Shown: positions 31,685 through 41,909 of the stretch, one piece after another | Position numbering within the stretch: position 1 is the stretch's first letter | Layout of the letters: the number at the start of each line of letters is the position of its first letter | Source of the DNA: Patiria miniata | Taxonomy: Eukaryota; Echinodermata; Asteroidea; Valvatida; Asterinidae | Length of the DNA: 64,000 bases | NCBI RefSeq assembly: GCF_015706575.1 | Contig: NW_024037064.1 | Location: 14,795,606 to 14,859,605 of the forward strand | Direction: 5' to 3' | Program-made: the position numbers and the translations under genes | The notes under the pieces: model-generated | What the model was told of the DNA's origin: nothing | What the model saw: the letters and a program-made list of their open reading frames with translations, nothing else | The model's database searches: none

Positions 31685-32991
31685 TTAATTTGGAGAATCA
31701 CATGTAAAGACGACTGATGATTTTCCTTCTCCAGTTTCGAGGATTGCGTATTCAATAATCTCTTTTTTGGCTCGGTTGTAGAAAGCTTTGTGCCTCAAAA
31801 GAGTTAACAGGACATCTTTAAGTGTCCATGATCGCTTATTTCCCTGCATCAGAAAAGCTGCTGGACCATTTGAAAACTTCTTTTCTAAAATCCCATCAAG
31901 TTTTGCATATCCCTTATTTATTTCTATCCCAGCGATTTGCAGAATTTTTGGACAGGGAAAGTAGATTTTGTCATTGTGCAATGCATAGCCAACCACTTGC
32001 CCTAATATAGTTATGTAGCCTTTTGAAACAATGGCTGCATCAATAGGCAATCTTGTTATTGTAACCGATGATCTTCCTTTCTTCGTGTATTGTTCGGGGG
32101 ATTCTTTACAACGATCAGATTCATTTATTATGTGTTCTGTTCTGTTTCTCTTCAATGTATGTCTGGTGTTCTTATTTTCCTTACCACTGAACGATTTAGG
32201 AGTTTGACTTATTCTTCTAGGAGATGATACATTTACATTTATTGGGTTCAGAGGAACCCTCATCGTATCAGGTTTATCTGATTTGTCCAGAGTGTGATCT
32301 GAGGTATTGTTGGCGTCACAGAGAGGAGACTCAGATAAGCCAACTTGAACACCACATGGTTGTGAATTTGTATTTACTATTGTAGGCAATGCATTATGAT
32401 CGTCATCAGATACCGTTTCCATAGCAGAAGGACTGACTGTTTTGATTTTCTTTGGATCACCAAATACCGGTATGTCATTGCCTGCCTCTGCTCTTTTGAT
32501 GGGGCTACATGAAAACACACAAAAATCATCATTACTGAAGTCTGACAAACCAGCTTGTTTACTAATGTGACAATGTGATTTCCCCTTTACTGGGGTAGAA
32601 GTGGCCCTTTCCCCAATGCACGTTTCTTCATGGGCCACTGTATCGCCAAATGTTTCATCGCAGGTTTCTTCAACATCAATCCCTGTTATAACTGTATGAG
32701 AAGGTACATGTACATGTACTTTGGCATAAACGAGTATGTGCACGCCATCGTGAGTGTGATTCAGGGTAGTGCGAGTGCCGTTTTGGAAACAACTCTGCAA
32801 AGCCGTTAAATCTGCATGTTTTCCTTTTAGTGAAACGACAGATGCATATGTTTGTTTCATGGCAGTGAACTTTTCCTGTTGTGATATAGCTGCTCCTAAT
32901 GAGGGATAAAAGTAAACGCTGTCTCTTCGGTCATCTATAACTACGTAACTGTCATCGATCTTAACAACTGAATAGAAATGACCAGGTTTCA
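31685..32991 (-). CDS. Protein with USP-like His box, N-terminus cut by a transposon end
   Basis: The open frame reads PGHFYSVVKIDDSYVVIDD, then after a Ser/Lys region HDGVHILVYAKV. The order GHF/Y...DD followed by a hydrophobic ILVY strand is the pattern of the His-containing half of C19 ubiquitin-specific proteases. The Cys box that should precede it is not present. The middle is low-complexity (TPVKGKSHCH, SPIKRAEAG, Ser/Thr-rich), and the last 110 or so residues form a second compact part (ITILGQVVGYALHND ... RSWTLKDVLLTLLRHK). Codons right of 32991 come from the inserted transposon end. The protease assignment is tentative; other thiol proteases share a similar box. Confidence 0.4.
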
Positions 32992-33760
32992 TCCCAGCTA
33001 ACTCATCACGTTGCCACAACGTTGTGCAAAGTTGTGGAAATGTTGTCATTTGGTAACGTGTCACGATGACATTCAAGCAACGTGGACACAACGTTTGACT
33101 GTATAATTGTTGGTTGTAAAAATGTTGTATATCGGTAATTTGTACAACGTTGTACGAAAGTCATCATATGACATTGTATTGACGTTGTATGGTGGTCGTT
33201 TCACAATCGTTGTAATAAAGTAATAAATACGACGTTGTGGTTACGTTGAATGTAGGTGTTTTCATGACGTTGTTTTAAAGTTGTCAATGTTACGTTGTCA
33301 GAACGTTGTAATTTAGAATGTTTACAACATTGCTGTGAGGTTATAATCATGACGTTGAGTTAACGTTCCAGCTACGTTATTTTATAACGTTTTTTTTTTC
33401 AGTTGTGAAAATCACATTGACACGACGTTGTAGTTTGGTATTTCAAAACGTTGCTGTGATGTAATAATCATGACGTTGTTGTAACATTGTATGTGGGTAC
33501 TTTCACAACGTTGTTGGTATGCTGTTAATCTCACGTTTTCATGACGTTGCAGATAAACATTTACACCACGTTTCTGTGTTCATGATGTTATGATGACGTT
33601 GCATAAAGGTCTCATCATAATGTCGTTGTTAAGTTGTTAATATCATGTTGTCGTGACATTGTAGTTTGGTATTTTCACAGCGTAATTGCTGCTATGTTGT
33701 GAACCTCGAGTTGCTGTAACGTTTTATAAAGGTGTTTTTACACTGAATTTAAGTTGTAAT
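32992..33760. mobile_element. TCCCAGC-type transposon terminus with ACGTTGT repeats (partial)
   Basis: Starts TCCCAGCTAACTCATCACGT, comparable to the TCCCAGCAAACA end at 23651, and is followed by about 750 bases dense in ACGTTGT/ACAACGT words. This repeats the architecture of the 3.4-kb element but with a different subterminal word. I find no matching GCTGGGA end to the right, so the element is truncated or its other end has mutated. Confidence 0.55.
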
Positions 33761-34041
33761 TATGCTGTGGGTTACGATCCATGCTGTTGTGGTATTGACA
33801 AAAACATTGTGATTACGATTTACTGAATGTGAATAGTGAACATAATGTTTTAATTAATGATGTTTTATTTGATAATAATTAACATTTGGGTGACGCCTTG
33901 CATTAATAATGTAACTCATGAAATTTCGAACATCATGTTTGTTTTGTCGTAGTAGGAATATAATATAATGTTTCCAGATATTTTCTAATGGTCTAAGATG
34001 GATGAGATCGTGGATGAGGAATGCCGGACAAAAAAGTGTAA

Positions 34042-34520
34042 TGACGTCATCTTTCGAAACGGCGCCTTCTAGCGGCACATAACACAGTGTTTGCTCTTTC
34101 TAATTTGAAAACCATCCGTTCAAATTTTACCAAATCGCTCCTTGATACTCTTTCAGTAACCAAAAATAACTTGACAAGGTTTCAAATTTATGACGACATC
34201 AGACCGGAAGTTACTTCTGTGAGAATTTGAAAACGACCATATTCTAAAATTCGATTCATGTCGTATATCTTCGTAGCCAAAGTTACGATATCCATTACAA
34301 TGTTCACTTTTTGCTGCCATATACTGTGACGTCATCAAACTGGAAGTTAGTTGTTATGAACAAATACACGTATATTTTCCATACTTTCATACGTCATTTA
34401 AACTTCACAATGAACATTTATCCACTGCGAACTAAATCAGTATTCACTTCCCGTTTTTGAATAATGACGTCATCAAGCCAGAAATAACTTGTGTACATAG
34501 AATGTTTACTGAATTTTACC
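34042..34520. repeat. Degenerate tandem repeat, about 137-149 bp, with TGACGTCA palindromes
   Basis: TGACGTCATC or a variant occurs at 34042, 34191 (TGACGACA), 34327 and 34465. At the last three it is followed by A(G/A)ACCGGAAGTTA-like sequence. TGACGTCA is the CRE/ATF palindrome and CCGGAAGT an ETS-like word, but their repetition here may only reflect repeat history. No gene is visible in 33760-34670. Confidence 0.45.
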
Positions 34521-34671
34521 AGAAAATAATTGATTGTTCCTGACAGGATTTAATATCGTGATCCTTTGTTCTTACATGAAAAAAAAATCATAACTTAACA
34601 CGGCAGTGTTTATTGAAAAGAAATGTGTGCCCGACCGCTCTGCGTTTGTAACAACAAACGCGAACCTCTAG

Positions 34672-34928
34672 TTATTGTTACAATTAGGCCGGGGGCACTT
34701 ACCGCGGCCAATGCCCCACGATAAAAGGCGCTGGGCCGTCTTCACGGCGCTCCAAACAATGCGCCAGTTTAATTTCCGCAGGAAGTGATCTAAAGAGTTA
34801 TTTACAATGAATGAACAATGCAGGACGGCATAATTGATATCTGTGCGCGGGAGCGCCACAGCCACTTAATTTAAAAACACATTGTAAAGGTTATTTACAG
34901 TGACGGTGTTCCAGTTGTTAGACAGTAC
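34672..34928 (-). mobile_element. Tx1-like LINE element C, 3'-side piece
   Basis: Matches the C-terminal ORF2 region of A (about 9870-10120), including KCPRPNCNNN and SLDHFLRKLNWRIVW. The left end is cut inside the zinc motif, so the 3' UTR is missing. The right end is the GTAC target site of the gypsy insertion; the sequence resumes at 44323. Confidence 0.8.
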
Positions 34929-35864
34929 TGTAACTGTGATGTTCCTGGAGGGGGTGACTACGGTAGCTCATCACCAAGCTTGGGTGAAGAATTGCTTCTC
35001 CGAGGACCAACCAGTAATTGACACTCTCTTGGGTTTTCTTCAACAGTACGTGGTTTAATCGTGGTCTCCATACAATCAAGATACAAGGAATAAAAAACCC
35101 TAATAAAAGTACAAAAATAAAGGCAAGAGTTTGAGATATAATTACACCCGTGTACATGTACATGCTAAAGCTCTAATACAGTTACATTACTACAAATAAA
35201 ATAGATTTTGCTCCTTCACTTACCCAACGCCAGGTAAGGAAATAACTTCTCGGCTTCTGCCTCGAGTAAGTTATAGCATGGTTATAGCAGCGGTCACTGC
35301 CTATGAAAAGCCTGTATTGAAATAATAACATTTACACATATGATAGCAGAGAATATTTAAACCCTGTATTTATGCTTTGCACATATAGCTTATGTCAATT
35401 ATCTCCATTTTGACGTTGTCAATTTTAAGTGTAATACAAGTAATGCTCTTGCACCGTACGACAGACGGCAAAGGTCCGGTCGTTATGGAAACAAGGTCAC
35501 AGGTCAACTTCGAGACACACACGATGCGCATCTCACGTACGTGCATAGCAGCACACATTCGTGACATTAGGCCCCAAAGCCAAACTACAAATAACATGAA
35601 GATATGTGTTTTATTTCCCTATGCTTTGCTCTAAGCATATACCCAGTGGCTTCTAGGTATCCTACATTCATTAATGATTGCTCTTACTAACTGTAAATCA
35701 ACCCAAAAGATGGAAAAAACGAAATATTTACCTAGGAGATCTTGCTCCCAACTCATCATGATTCCATGCGTTGTGCTGTGCATGCATAGCGCGCGAAAAG
35801 TGGTCGTAAGGAAGGGCGCCCTCTGGGACGCAGCGGGTATAACATTAATCAACGATTCCCCACA
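34929..35864 (-). repeat. Gypsy 3' LTR (936 bp)
   Basis: Starts TGTAACTGTGATGTTCCTGG and ends GATTCCCCACA. Direct partner of 43378-44318. Confidence 0.92.
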
Positions 35865-35876
35865 ACTTCCCTACTT
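35865..35876 (-). promoter_or_regulatory. Polypurine tract of the gypsy element
   Basis: The minus strand is AAGTAGGGAAGT next to the 3' LTR. This flank, to about 35905, resembles 12485-12525 in the LARD. The interior 35877-36655 is AT-rich and shows no gene. Confidence 0.6.
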
Positions 35877-36655
35877 AAAGACCATACGACCCCGAATGGT
35901 CCAAATGCTACAAAAAAGTAAACAAAGCACAAAAGGTACAATTTTGCCCTCGATCCACATGTAGGATAAATCATAATAATGTCTATGCTTATAAAAGTTC
36001 TAGAGAGACACCTTTAAGATAAATCAATTAATAACCACAGATACATTTGTTTCAACTATTAATAATGTTTTCTGATCACTACTGATGCAATCGAAATTTA
36101 AAGTATTTGACGGTCTTTGACACTGAACTCACACACAAGTGATTTGAAGCTCTTTTCTGAAGTTAACAATGACGAATTAGTATCAAATGGGCCATAAACA
36201 ACTACATGTAGGTTACACTTCACTTGGAAGATCATTTTCCCCCCTTTTTTTTTATTGATATCACAGTACCCTTCTCTTTTATAATAGAATACTGAAGAAT
36301 AATACAGCTGAAAACTCTAACAAGAGAAAATTTATGTTTTACAAAACAACTTGTTTCAACAAGATAATTCTTGACATGAAAAAGTTAACATCAAACATTG
36401 CATGAACAAGGTCATTCCTTGAGCAGCAAGTTTACATATTGATTCACCTTTTGACACACAAAATGTGGATAACACTTCCAATTAAAAGATTATTTTTCTC
36501 AATGTTTATGCATGTATAAAACTTCAAATGTCTACTGGTAAGAAAACTTTATGATGGCATGGGTGCTGGACGTTCATTGTCTCTCCAAGAGAGCAAATAT
36601 CACAGCAAATCAAATCTTACATGGGTAAATCGCTGAATGCAACACTCTTACATCA

Positions 36656-37249
36656 CTAATTGCCATAACGGGTGATTATGCTCCGAACTTGACGGATGTA
36701 TTTATTCATCCCTTCCAGGGTGAGGTGACAACCATCCACAAAATACCTTGGGTGGTTAATCCTCCTTTGAGAACAAAGATACACACTTGATCTTCTCGCT
36801 AGGGCTCGACCTAGTAAGGAGTTATAACGCCGTACGCGGTGATTGAAGGTTTGGATTGAAACCTGATTTCGCCTGCTTATCCGCGACCTTTGTAGGACAG
36901 AAAGGAAAACCACACATTTGGGATGAATTCTGTGCACTGTCAACATATCTAAAAACCTCAGGGCTTGTTCAACTACCACCAGCGGTGTGGAGTCTTTGTT
37001 TGAGATATCATTGGTACCCATGTCAATACATAGCACGTCGATTTTGTCAAGTGCCTGCATTTTCGACAAATAGTGATCGAGATGATCAAAAATTCTAGTG
37101 TATGTCAAGCCAGGGTGTCCCTCCACTAGAACAGTATAATTATCAGGGACTCCTAACATATCTTCAGTGGACAAATGACGCGCAAGCGCTTCCCGAGACA
37201 ATCTTGCAGGAAACGAATGTCCAAATATATAAACCACCTTCCTTTCCAT
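36656..37249 (-). CDS. SGNH/GDSL-like hydrolase in the env position of the gypsy element
   Basis: An intact ORF of 197 codons from the ATG at 37249. Block I is IFGHSFPARL (Ser12 as nucleophile), block II-like EGHPGLTYTRI (Gly44-Gly47), block III CIDMGTNDISN (Asn80-Asp81), and block V FVDGCHLTLEGMNKYI (Asp172, His175). FLSVLQRSR lies between III and V as in many small esterases of this fold. The length suits a single SGNH domain. There is no signal peptide or transmembrane segment, so it is not an envelope protein. SGNH domains are known in ORF1 of some CR1-type LINEs; I do not recall them as a separate ORF after integrase in gypsy elements. It is open while pol is broken, but its role is unknown (lipid, acetyl-sugar or RNA binding are guesses). 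Confidence 0.75.
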   Translation of the reverse strand: MERKVVYIFGHSFPARLSREALARHLSTEDMLGVPDNYTVLVEGHPGLTYTRIFDHLDHYLSKMQALDKIDVLCIDMGTNDISNKDSTPLVVVEQALRFLDMLTVHRIHPKCVVFLSVLQRSRISRRNQVSIQTFNHRVRRYNSLLGRALARRSSVYLCSQRRINHPRYFVDGCHLTLEGMNKYIRQVRSIITRYGN

Positions 37250-37402
37250 CGCGTTCAAACAAGGTGGGAACAATATGGCAAGAAAGCAACTGAATAATAC
37301 TCTATATATTACCTATATATATCAATAAACAAAATATAAACACTTATTAACAGTATCTCCAAACAGAATCCAAAAAGTAATAGGCTTGCCAGCCTGGTTA
37401 GA

Positions 37403-37564
37403 GGTAAAACCTCTGTCCTGTTCTACACAGGCAACCTCTCGAGGGTATAGCGGGTCCACGATACTATATCAATCCTTGGAAGGTAGGTATTGACTTTAAA
37501 CTTAGGTGTCACACTAAGCTAGGCATTAAGGGTAAAACCTCTGTCCTGTTGTACACAGGCAACC
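37403..37564 (-). repeat. Spaced 34-bp direct repeat between integrase and the SGNH ORF
   Basis: A 34-base word (37403-37436) recurs at 37531-37564 with one difference. It contains CCTGTGTA/TACACAGG-type inverted halves able to form a short hairpin. It lies exactly where a subgenomic or spliced message for the SGNH ORF could start. Confidence 0.7.
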
Positions 37565-37591
37565 CTCTCAGTTGAGAGTAACTCGTGAAAT

Positions 37592-38848
37592 CTACGTTAC
37601 TGCAGTAGGCCACCCAGTTCTCTTCTTGGCCAGTCGATGAGATCTCCTCAGGGGTCTATTGGGATGACTGTCTTCTAGTCTTACGGGCGCTGAATGAGGG
37701 GATAGGCTCACTGTGCCTCCTTGTGATGTGTTAGCTTGGTGCTGTGGTTTGTCTTGAGCAGGAACCTGTGGATTAGGAATGAAAGTATGTTTTGGGATTA
37801 CCACAAGTTCATCTTCGGATGACTCGGAACCAGAATGAGCCTCATCAGACAAGCTGTCTTCCTGATCTGAGTTAGACTGAGAATCGTACAGAGGAAGCAT
37901 TTCAGGGCAACTCTCAACCTCATTTGATGGGTTACGAGGATCTAAGATGAGAAGTTTCCTATTAAGCCACTTCTCTTGGCCACCCAAAACTGGCCTAACT
38001 GCACACACATCCTGACTCTTGTTGGATTTTACCACCACATGTGCTTCTTGATAGAACCGGTCACTAAGTTTGTGACGACCCGTGAATGCACATTTCTTGA
38101 CAAGAACACGGCTGCCAACAGAGAGTGGTTCACTATTGCACCGCTTGTCGTATCGCTGTTTGTTATACTCTGCAGCTCTCTCATGGCGGTCTTTAACAAC
38201 TTTAGACATCCGTTCAAGTAGTCGAGCTTGTTGCTGTACAAAATCCTCCGTGAAATCTTGCTCTGCGTTTCCAATAAGATGGTCTAGTGAAACAGTAGGC
38301 TCTCTCCCAAAAAGGAGGGTGTAGGGGGTTACCCCAGTTACACTGTGTGGAGTACAGTTGTAAATGTACACAAGGTGGGGCAGCGCTTCTGGCCAGGTTT
38401 TACGATTCCTTGTATCAAGCGACTTTATCAGGGAGCACAGGGTCTTATTGAAACGCTCAGTTTGGGCATTCCCCTGAGGGTGGTACGGGCTGGTTCTTGT
38501 TTTCTTGACACTGTAAAGCTGGCATAGCTCTTTCACAAGGGTACCATCAAAGTTTCGCCCCTGGTCAGAATGGATCTGCATAGGAACACCATAACATGAA
38601 AACCAGTGGTCTCTCAGGGCACGGGCTACAACAGGAGCAGTTTGGTTTCTACAAGGTATGGCGGCAGCGTACTTGGTGTACGCATCCGTAATGACAAGGA
38701 CATCCTCGTAGCCATGACGACCACGATCTAATTTAAGAAAGTCGATCGCCACACATTCCATTGGTTTGAACGATAGAAGGTGCCATGGGTGGTTTGACAG
38801 TGGGGTTCGGAGGCTTTGAAACAGTACACTTGAAACAGGTTCGGACAT
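37592..38848 (-). pseudogene. Gypsy integrase (catalytic core and C-terminus)
   Basis: The core has AIDFLKLD (first Asp), ITDAYTKYAAAIP, MQIHSDQGRNFDG (second Asp) and YHPQGNAQTERFNKTL (Glu), the D-D-35-E signature of Ty3/gypsy integrases. A GPY-type region follows, then a charged tail (SDQEDSLSDEAHSGSESSEDE). The frame enters near 38770 from the RNase H/HHCC frame by a shift. It would insert the cDNA; here it lacks an in-frame N-terminal zinc domain. Confidence 0.88.
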
Positions 38849-39674
38849 GTTGTCGCACTTGCCTAGTTATCCCAGGCCAGAAACAGCGAGAACGTAGGAG
38901 CCCCAGTGTGCGGTTCACACCCTGGTGTCCCCAATTATCATGTGCGGCCTCCAACATCTGGCTCTGCAGCTTCTTTGGAGTTAACATCTGGTGCACTGGA
39001 CCACGAGCCTTATCCTCCACTTGTCTGTAAAGCACACCCCTCCGCTCGACTACTTTAGTCCACTCTTTGATCCAGCCCACAATACCAGGGGTATTTACAC
39101 CTGGTCTGGGCGCATCAGGTTGCCACTTGGAGTCCCAAAGTTTCCAAAGTTCTCCTAGTTGTTCATCTTCCCTTTGCATTGAAGCTAGTTCAGTGTGGGA
39201 GAAAGACGGCAGGACTGCTGACGACCGAGGTGCATCAATCCCAGCTGCACAATTTTCATCTGAATATTCTACAACTTCCTTTGGTCGCATCTCACAAGGG
39301 ACTGAGGTACAGTCGTTTGCCATTTCAGCTATCTCTGCAACCTCCACTGGTCGTCGGCTGAGTGCATCTGCACATTTGTTTGTTTTCCCAGACCGGAACT
39401 TTATGGTCATGTTAAATGGCGCCAGCTGCGCAACCCAGCGCTGTTCCGTGGCCCCCAATTTCGCATTTTGGAGGTGCGAAACGGGGTTGTCGTCTGTAAA
39501 TACCGTGAAATGAGCACCTAGTAAGTATTCTCGGAATTTCTCGGAGACAGCCCATTTAAGGGCGAGAAGCCCAAGCTTGAAGCTTGAAAAATCCGAGTAA
39601 TTCTTCTCGGGCCCTCGCAGACCTCTACTGGCATATGCAATAGGGTGGAGGGCTCCATGGTCATCGGCTTGCAA
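38733..39674 (-). pseudogene. Gypsy RNase H and integrase zinc domain
   Basis: Reads HPIAYASRGL, HFTVFTDDNPVSHL and KCADALSRRP of the RNase H/connector, then the HHCC domain AAHDNWGHQGVNRTLGLLRS with CFKC about 30 residues on. The Asp-containing first strand of RNase H (FIVEVDASLQGLG) is in the upstream frame, before the break at about 39670. Confidence 0.85.
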
Positions 39675-40678
39675 AAGACAAGCCCCAAGCCTTGGAGTGA
39701 GGCGTCGACCTCGACTATGAACTCCTTATCAAAGTTTGGATAGGCGAGCACAGGGGCTGAGCACATCAGCTTCTTCAGCTCACAGAACGCTTTGTTAGCC
39801 TCATCAAACCACAAAAACCCAGACGGCAGGTTCCCTACTTTTGTGTCTACCTTGGCCGTTAACGTATGCAATGGTTTTGCTATTGAAGCAAATTCTGGGA
39901 CAAAACGCCTATAGTAGGAGGCAAGCCCGAGGAAAGATCGAAGTTCCCCCACATTGCTCGGGGTCGGCCAGTGTGCTACTCGCTGTACCTTTTCCGGATC
40001 CACCGAGACCCCACTTTCACTGATTATGTGCCCGAGATGTTTCACTTCTCGCTGAAAGAAGAGGCATTTCTGGCCCTTCAACTTTAGCCCATGTTTGATA
40101 AGCCGATCGAATACAACACCCAACCTCTGTAGGTGTTCTTCAAATGTACTAGAGAAGACAAGAATGTCGTCAAGATAAAGTATCAATTTAGACATGTTCA
40201 TGTCCCCAAATATCAATTCAACTGTTCGTTGAAACGTACTGGGACTGTTGCAGAGTCCCTGTGGCATCCGATCGAATGAAAACAGCCCCCATGGGACTCG
40301 AAAAGCAGTTCTGTCAACAGAGTCTGGATGCATCATCAATTGGAAGTATCCGTGTGCCATATCAAGTGAGGAGAAAAAGTGGGATCCTCCCAATGCCTCC
40401 AGCGTTTCCTCAATACGAGGAAGTGGGAAAGCATCCTTCACGGTAAGAGAATTTAGCTTTCTATAGTCAATGCATAGCCTAATAGAGCCATCTCGTTTCC
40501 GCAGTAGCACAGTGGGACTGGCATAGGGACTGGATGACTTTTGTATGATCCCTTTCTCTAACAAGTCCTGCAACGGTTTCTGGACTTCTGGCATGCAATG
40601 AGGAGGGATACGCCTATATACGGCAACCGAATTGGCTCGTCGCTTGTCAAGTGGATTTCGTGGGGAATCAACGTACAC
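39518..40678 (-). pseudogene. Gypsy reverse transcriptase
   Basis: A full palm: RLCIDYRKLNSLTVKDAFPL, FFSSLDMAHGYFQL (first Asp), FDRMPQGLCNSPSTFQ, LILYLDDILVFS (YLDD), KCLFFQREVKHLGHIIS, FLGLASYYRRFV. It continues into the RNase H first strand. It is preceded by the conserved HEIHLTSDEPIRLPY lead-in in the protease frame, so a frame break lies near 40620. The domain is typical Ty3/gypsy and the residues needed for polymerisation are present. Confidence 0.92.
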
Positions 40679-41895
40679 TTCCCTAGATCTAGAGGCGCCA
40701 AGGAAAATGCCTTCTCGTGCGTTCTGATCAATTCAGCAACCTTGAGAGCATCACCAGAGTCAAACTCCTTCAAACTTATCCCAGGAGGGAGATGGTACGA
40801 TGAACCATCAGGAAACATAAACAACTCCCTGGACTCCATGGATGCATCAGTATCAGCTGGCACCGTGCCTGATTCGTCATCGACTGGGCCCAGACAGTCA
40901 TCCGTGTCATTTACAACAACCTGTCCAACTGATACCTGCAGTCCATCCGAGGAAGGATGAACACAAATTTCATCCACTTCCCTGATGCCTACAGCAACTG
41001 CTACACTGCAAGTCGGTGGGAGGACAACAGGGTAAGTACCATGATTACACACCAAAACGGTAAATGGTGAGGTGTGTACCACCTGTACGCCTTCAAGTAC
41101 CTCAACATACTCATGAGATGCAGATTTTCCATTAGGTCGTTGCCCATTTGGTGGGTGATGATGGACAAGAACAGACGTTTCATGGTCCAGGGAAACTAAT
41201 GGTTCGAACAATTTGCAGGTTACGTATCTGGCCGACAAAGGAAGGATTGTCTCTTCATGGACCACACAAACATCCCCAACAACCCCAAGTGTTGGTTCAA
41301 TTGGCCTATTTATACCACATCCCTGCTTATCTCTAATCCTGAACCATCTTAAAGCAACGTCCCACTCGTCCCTACATGACCCTAATGGTTTGATACCCGA
41401 GGAGGCGATCGTCCGTAAAATATTACATCCAAGGAGTATTGGATACCGTTTACGCCGTTCAAGTGTTGCATCAGGCGGGCTATCGGACCGTACCAAGAAG
41501 TTGGCGTTCAAAGTGGATCCACAAATTTCAATGGGAATCTCAAGGTACCCTGCAATCGGGATTTCTAGATCATTAGCACCTACAAGCCTAATGAATGTCC
41601 CCACTGTTCCTAAACCATCTACCTTGTCAGCCACGTGTTCTTTGTAGAATGTATAGCTAATTAAGGAAGTCTCAGCACCAGTATCTATGATGCAACTGGC
41701 TCTCACATTTCCTATTACTATATCAGCACTGGGACTCTCTGCAATTAATTTGGCTCTCAACTCCTTCTCTTGACATGAAGGATCAGCATTTTCAGACTCA
41801 GTCCCCTGCCTTACTGCTACACTATCTTCATTGAACCCAACTAACTCAGAAGAATTTTGTTTAGGCACAGTGCATCCCTCCGCCATAGTGCCCAC
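40558..41895 (-). pseudogene. Gypsy protease region
   Basis: CIIDTGAETSLISYTFYKEH carries the DTGA active site of retropepsins, followed by the flap-like LVGANDLEIPIAG and the later ILLGCNILR (ILG-type motif). A long spacer leads to the RT lead-in. Its frame is -1 relative to gag, across the gag stop at 41910. I see only a few bases between the two ORFs, so how Gag-Pol is expressed is not clear. Confidence 0.82.
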
Positions 41896-41909
41896 AATGA
41901 CGGAGGGGT

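Noticed and set aside
31685..33091. N-terminal residues right of 32991 as part of the protein
   Set aside because: Codons between 32992 and 33091 are the TCCCAGC terminus and ACGTTGT array of a transposon, not original coding sequence.
35392..35634. ORFs of 70-110 codons in both gypsy LTRs
   Set aside because: They occur because the LTRs are repeated; no domain, and overlapping ORFs on both strands.
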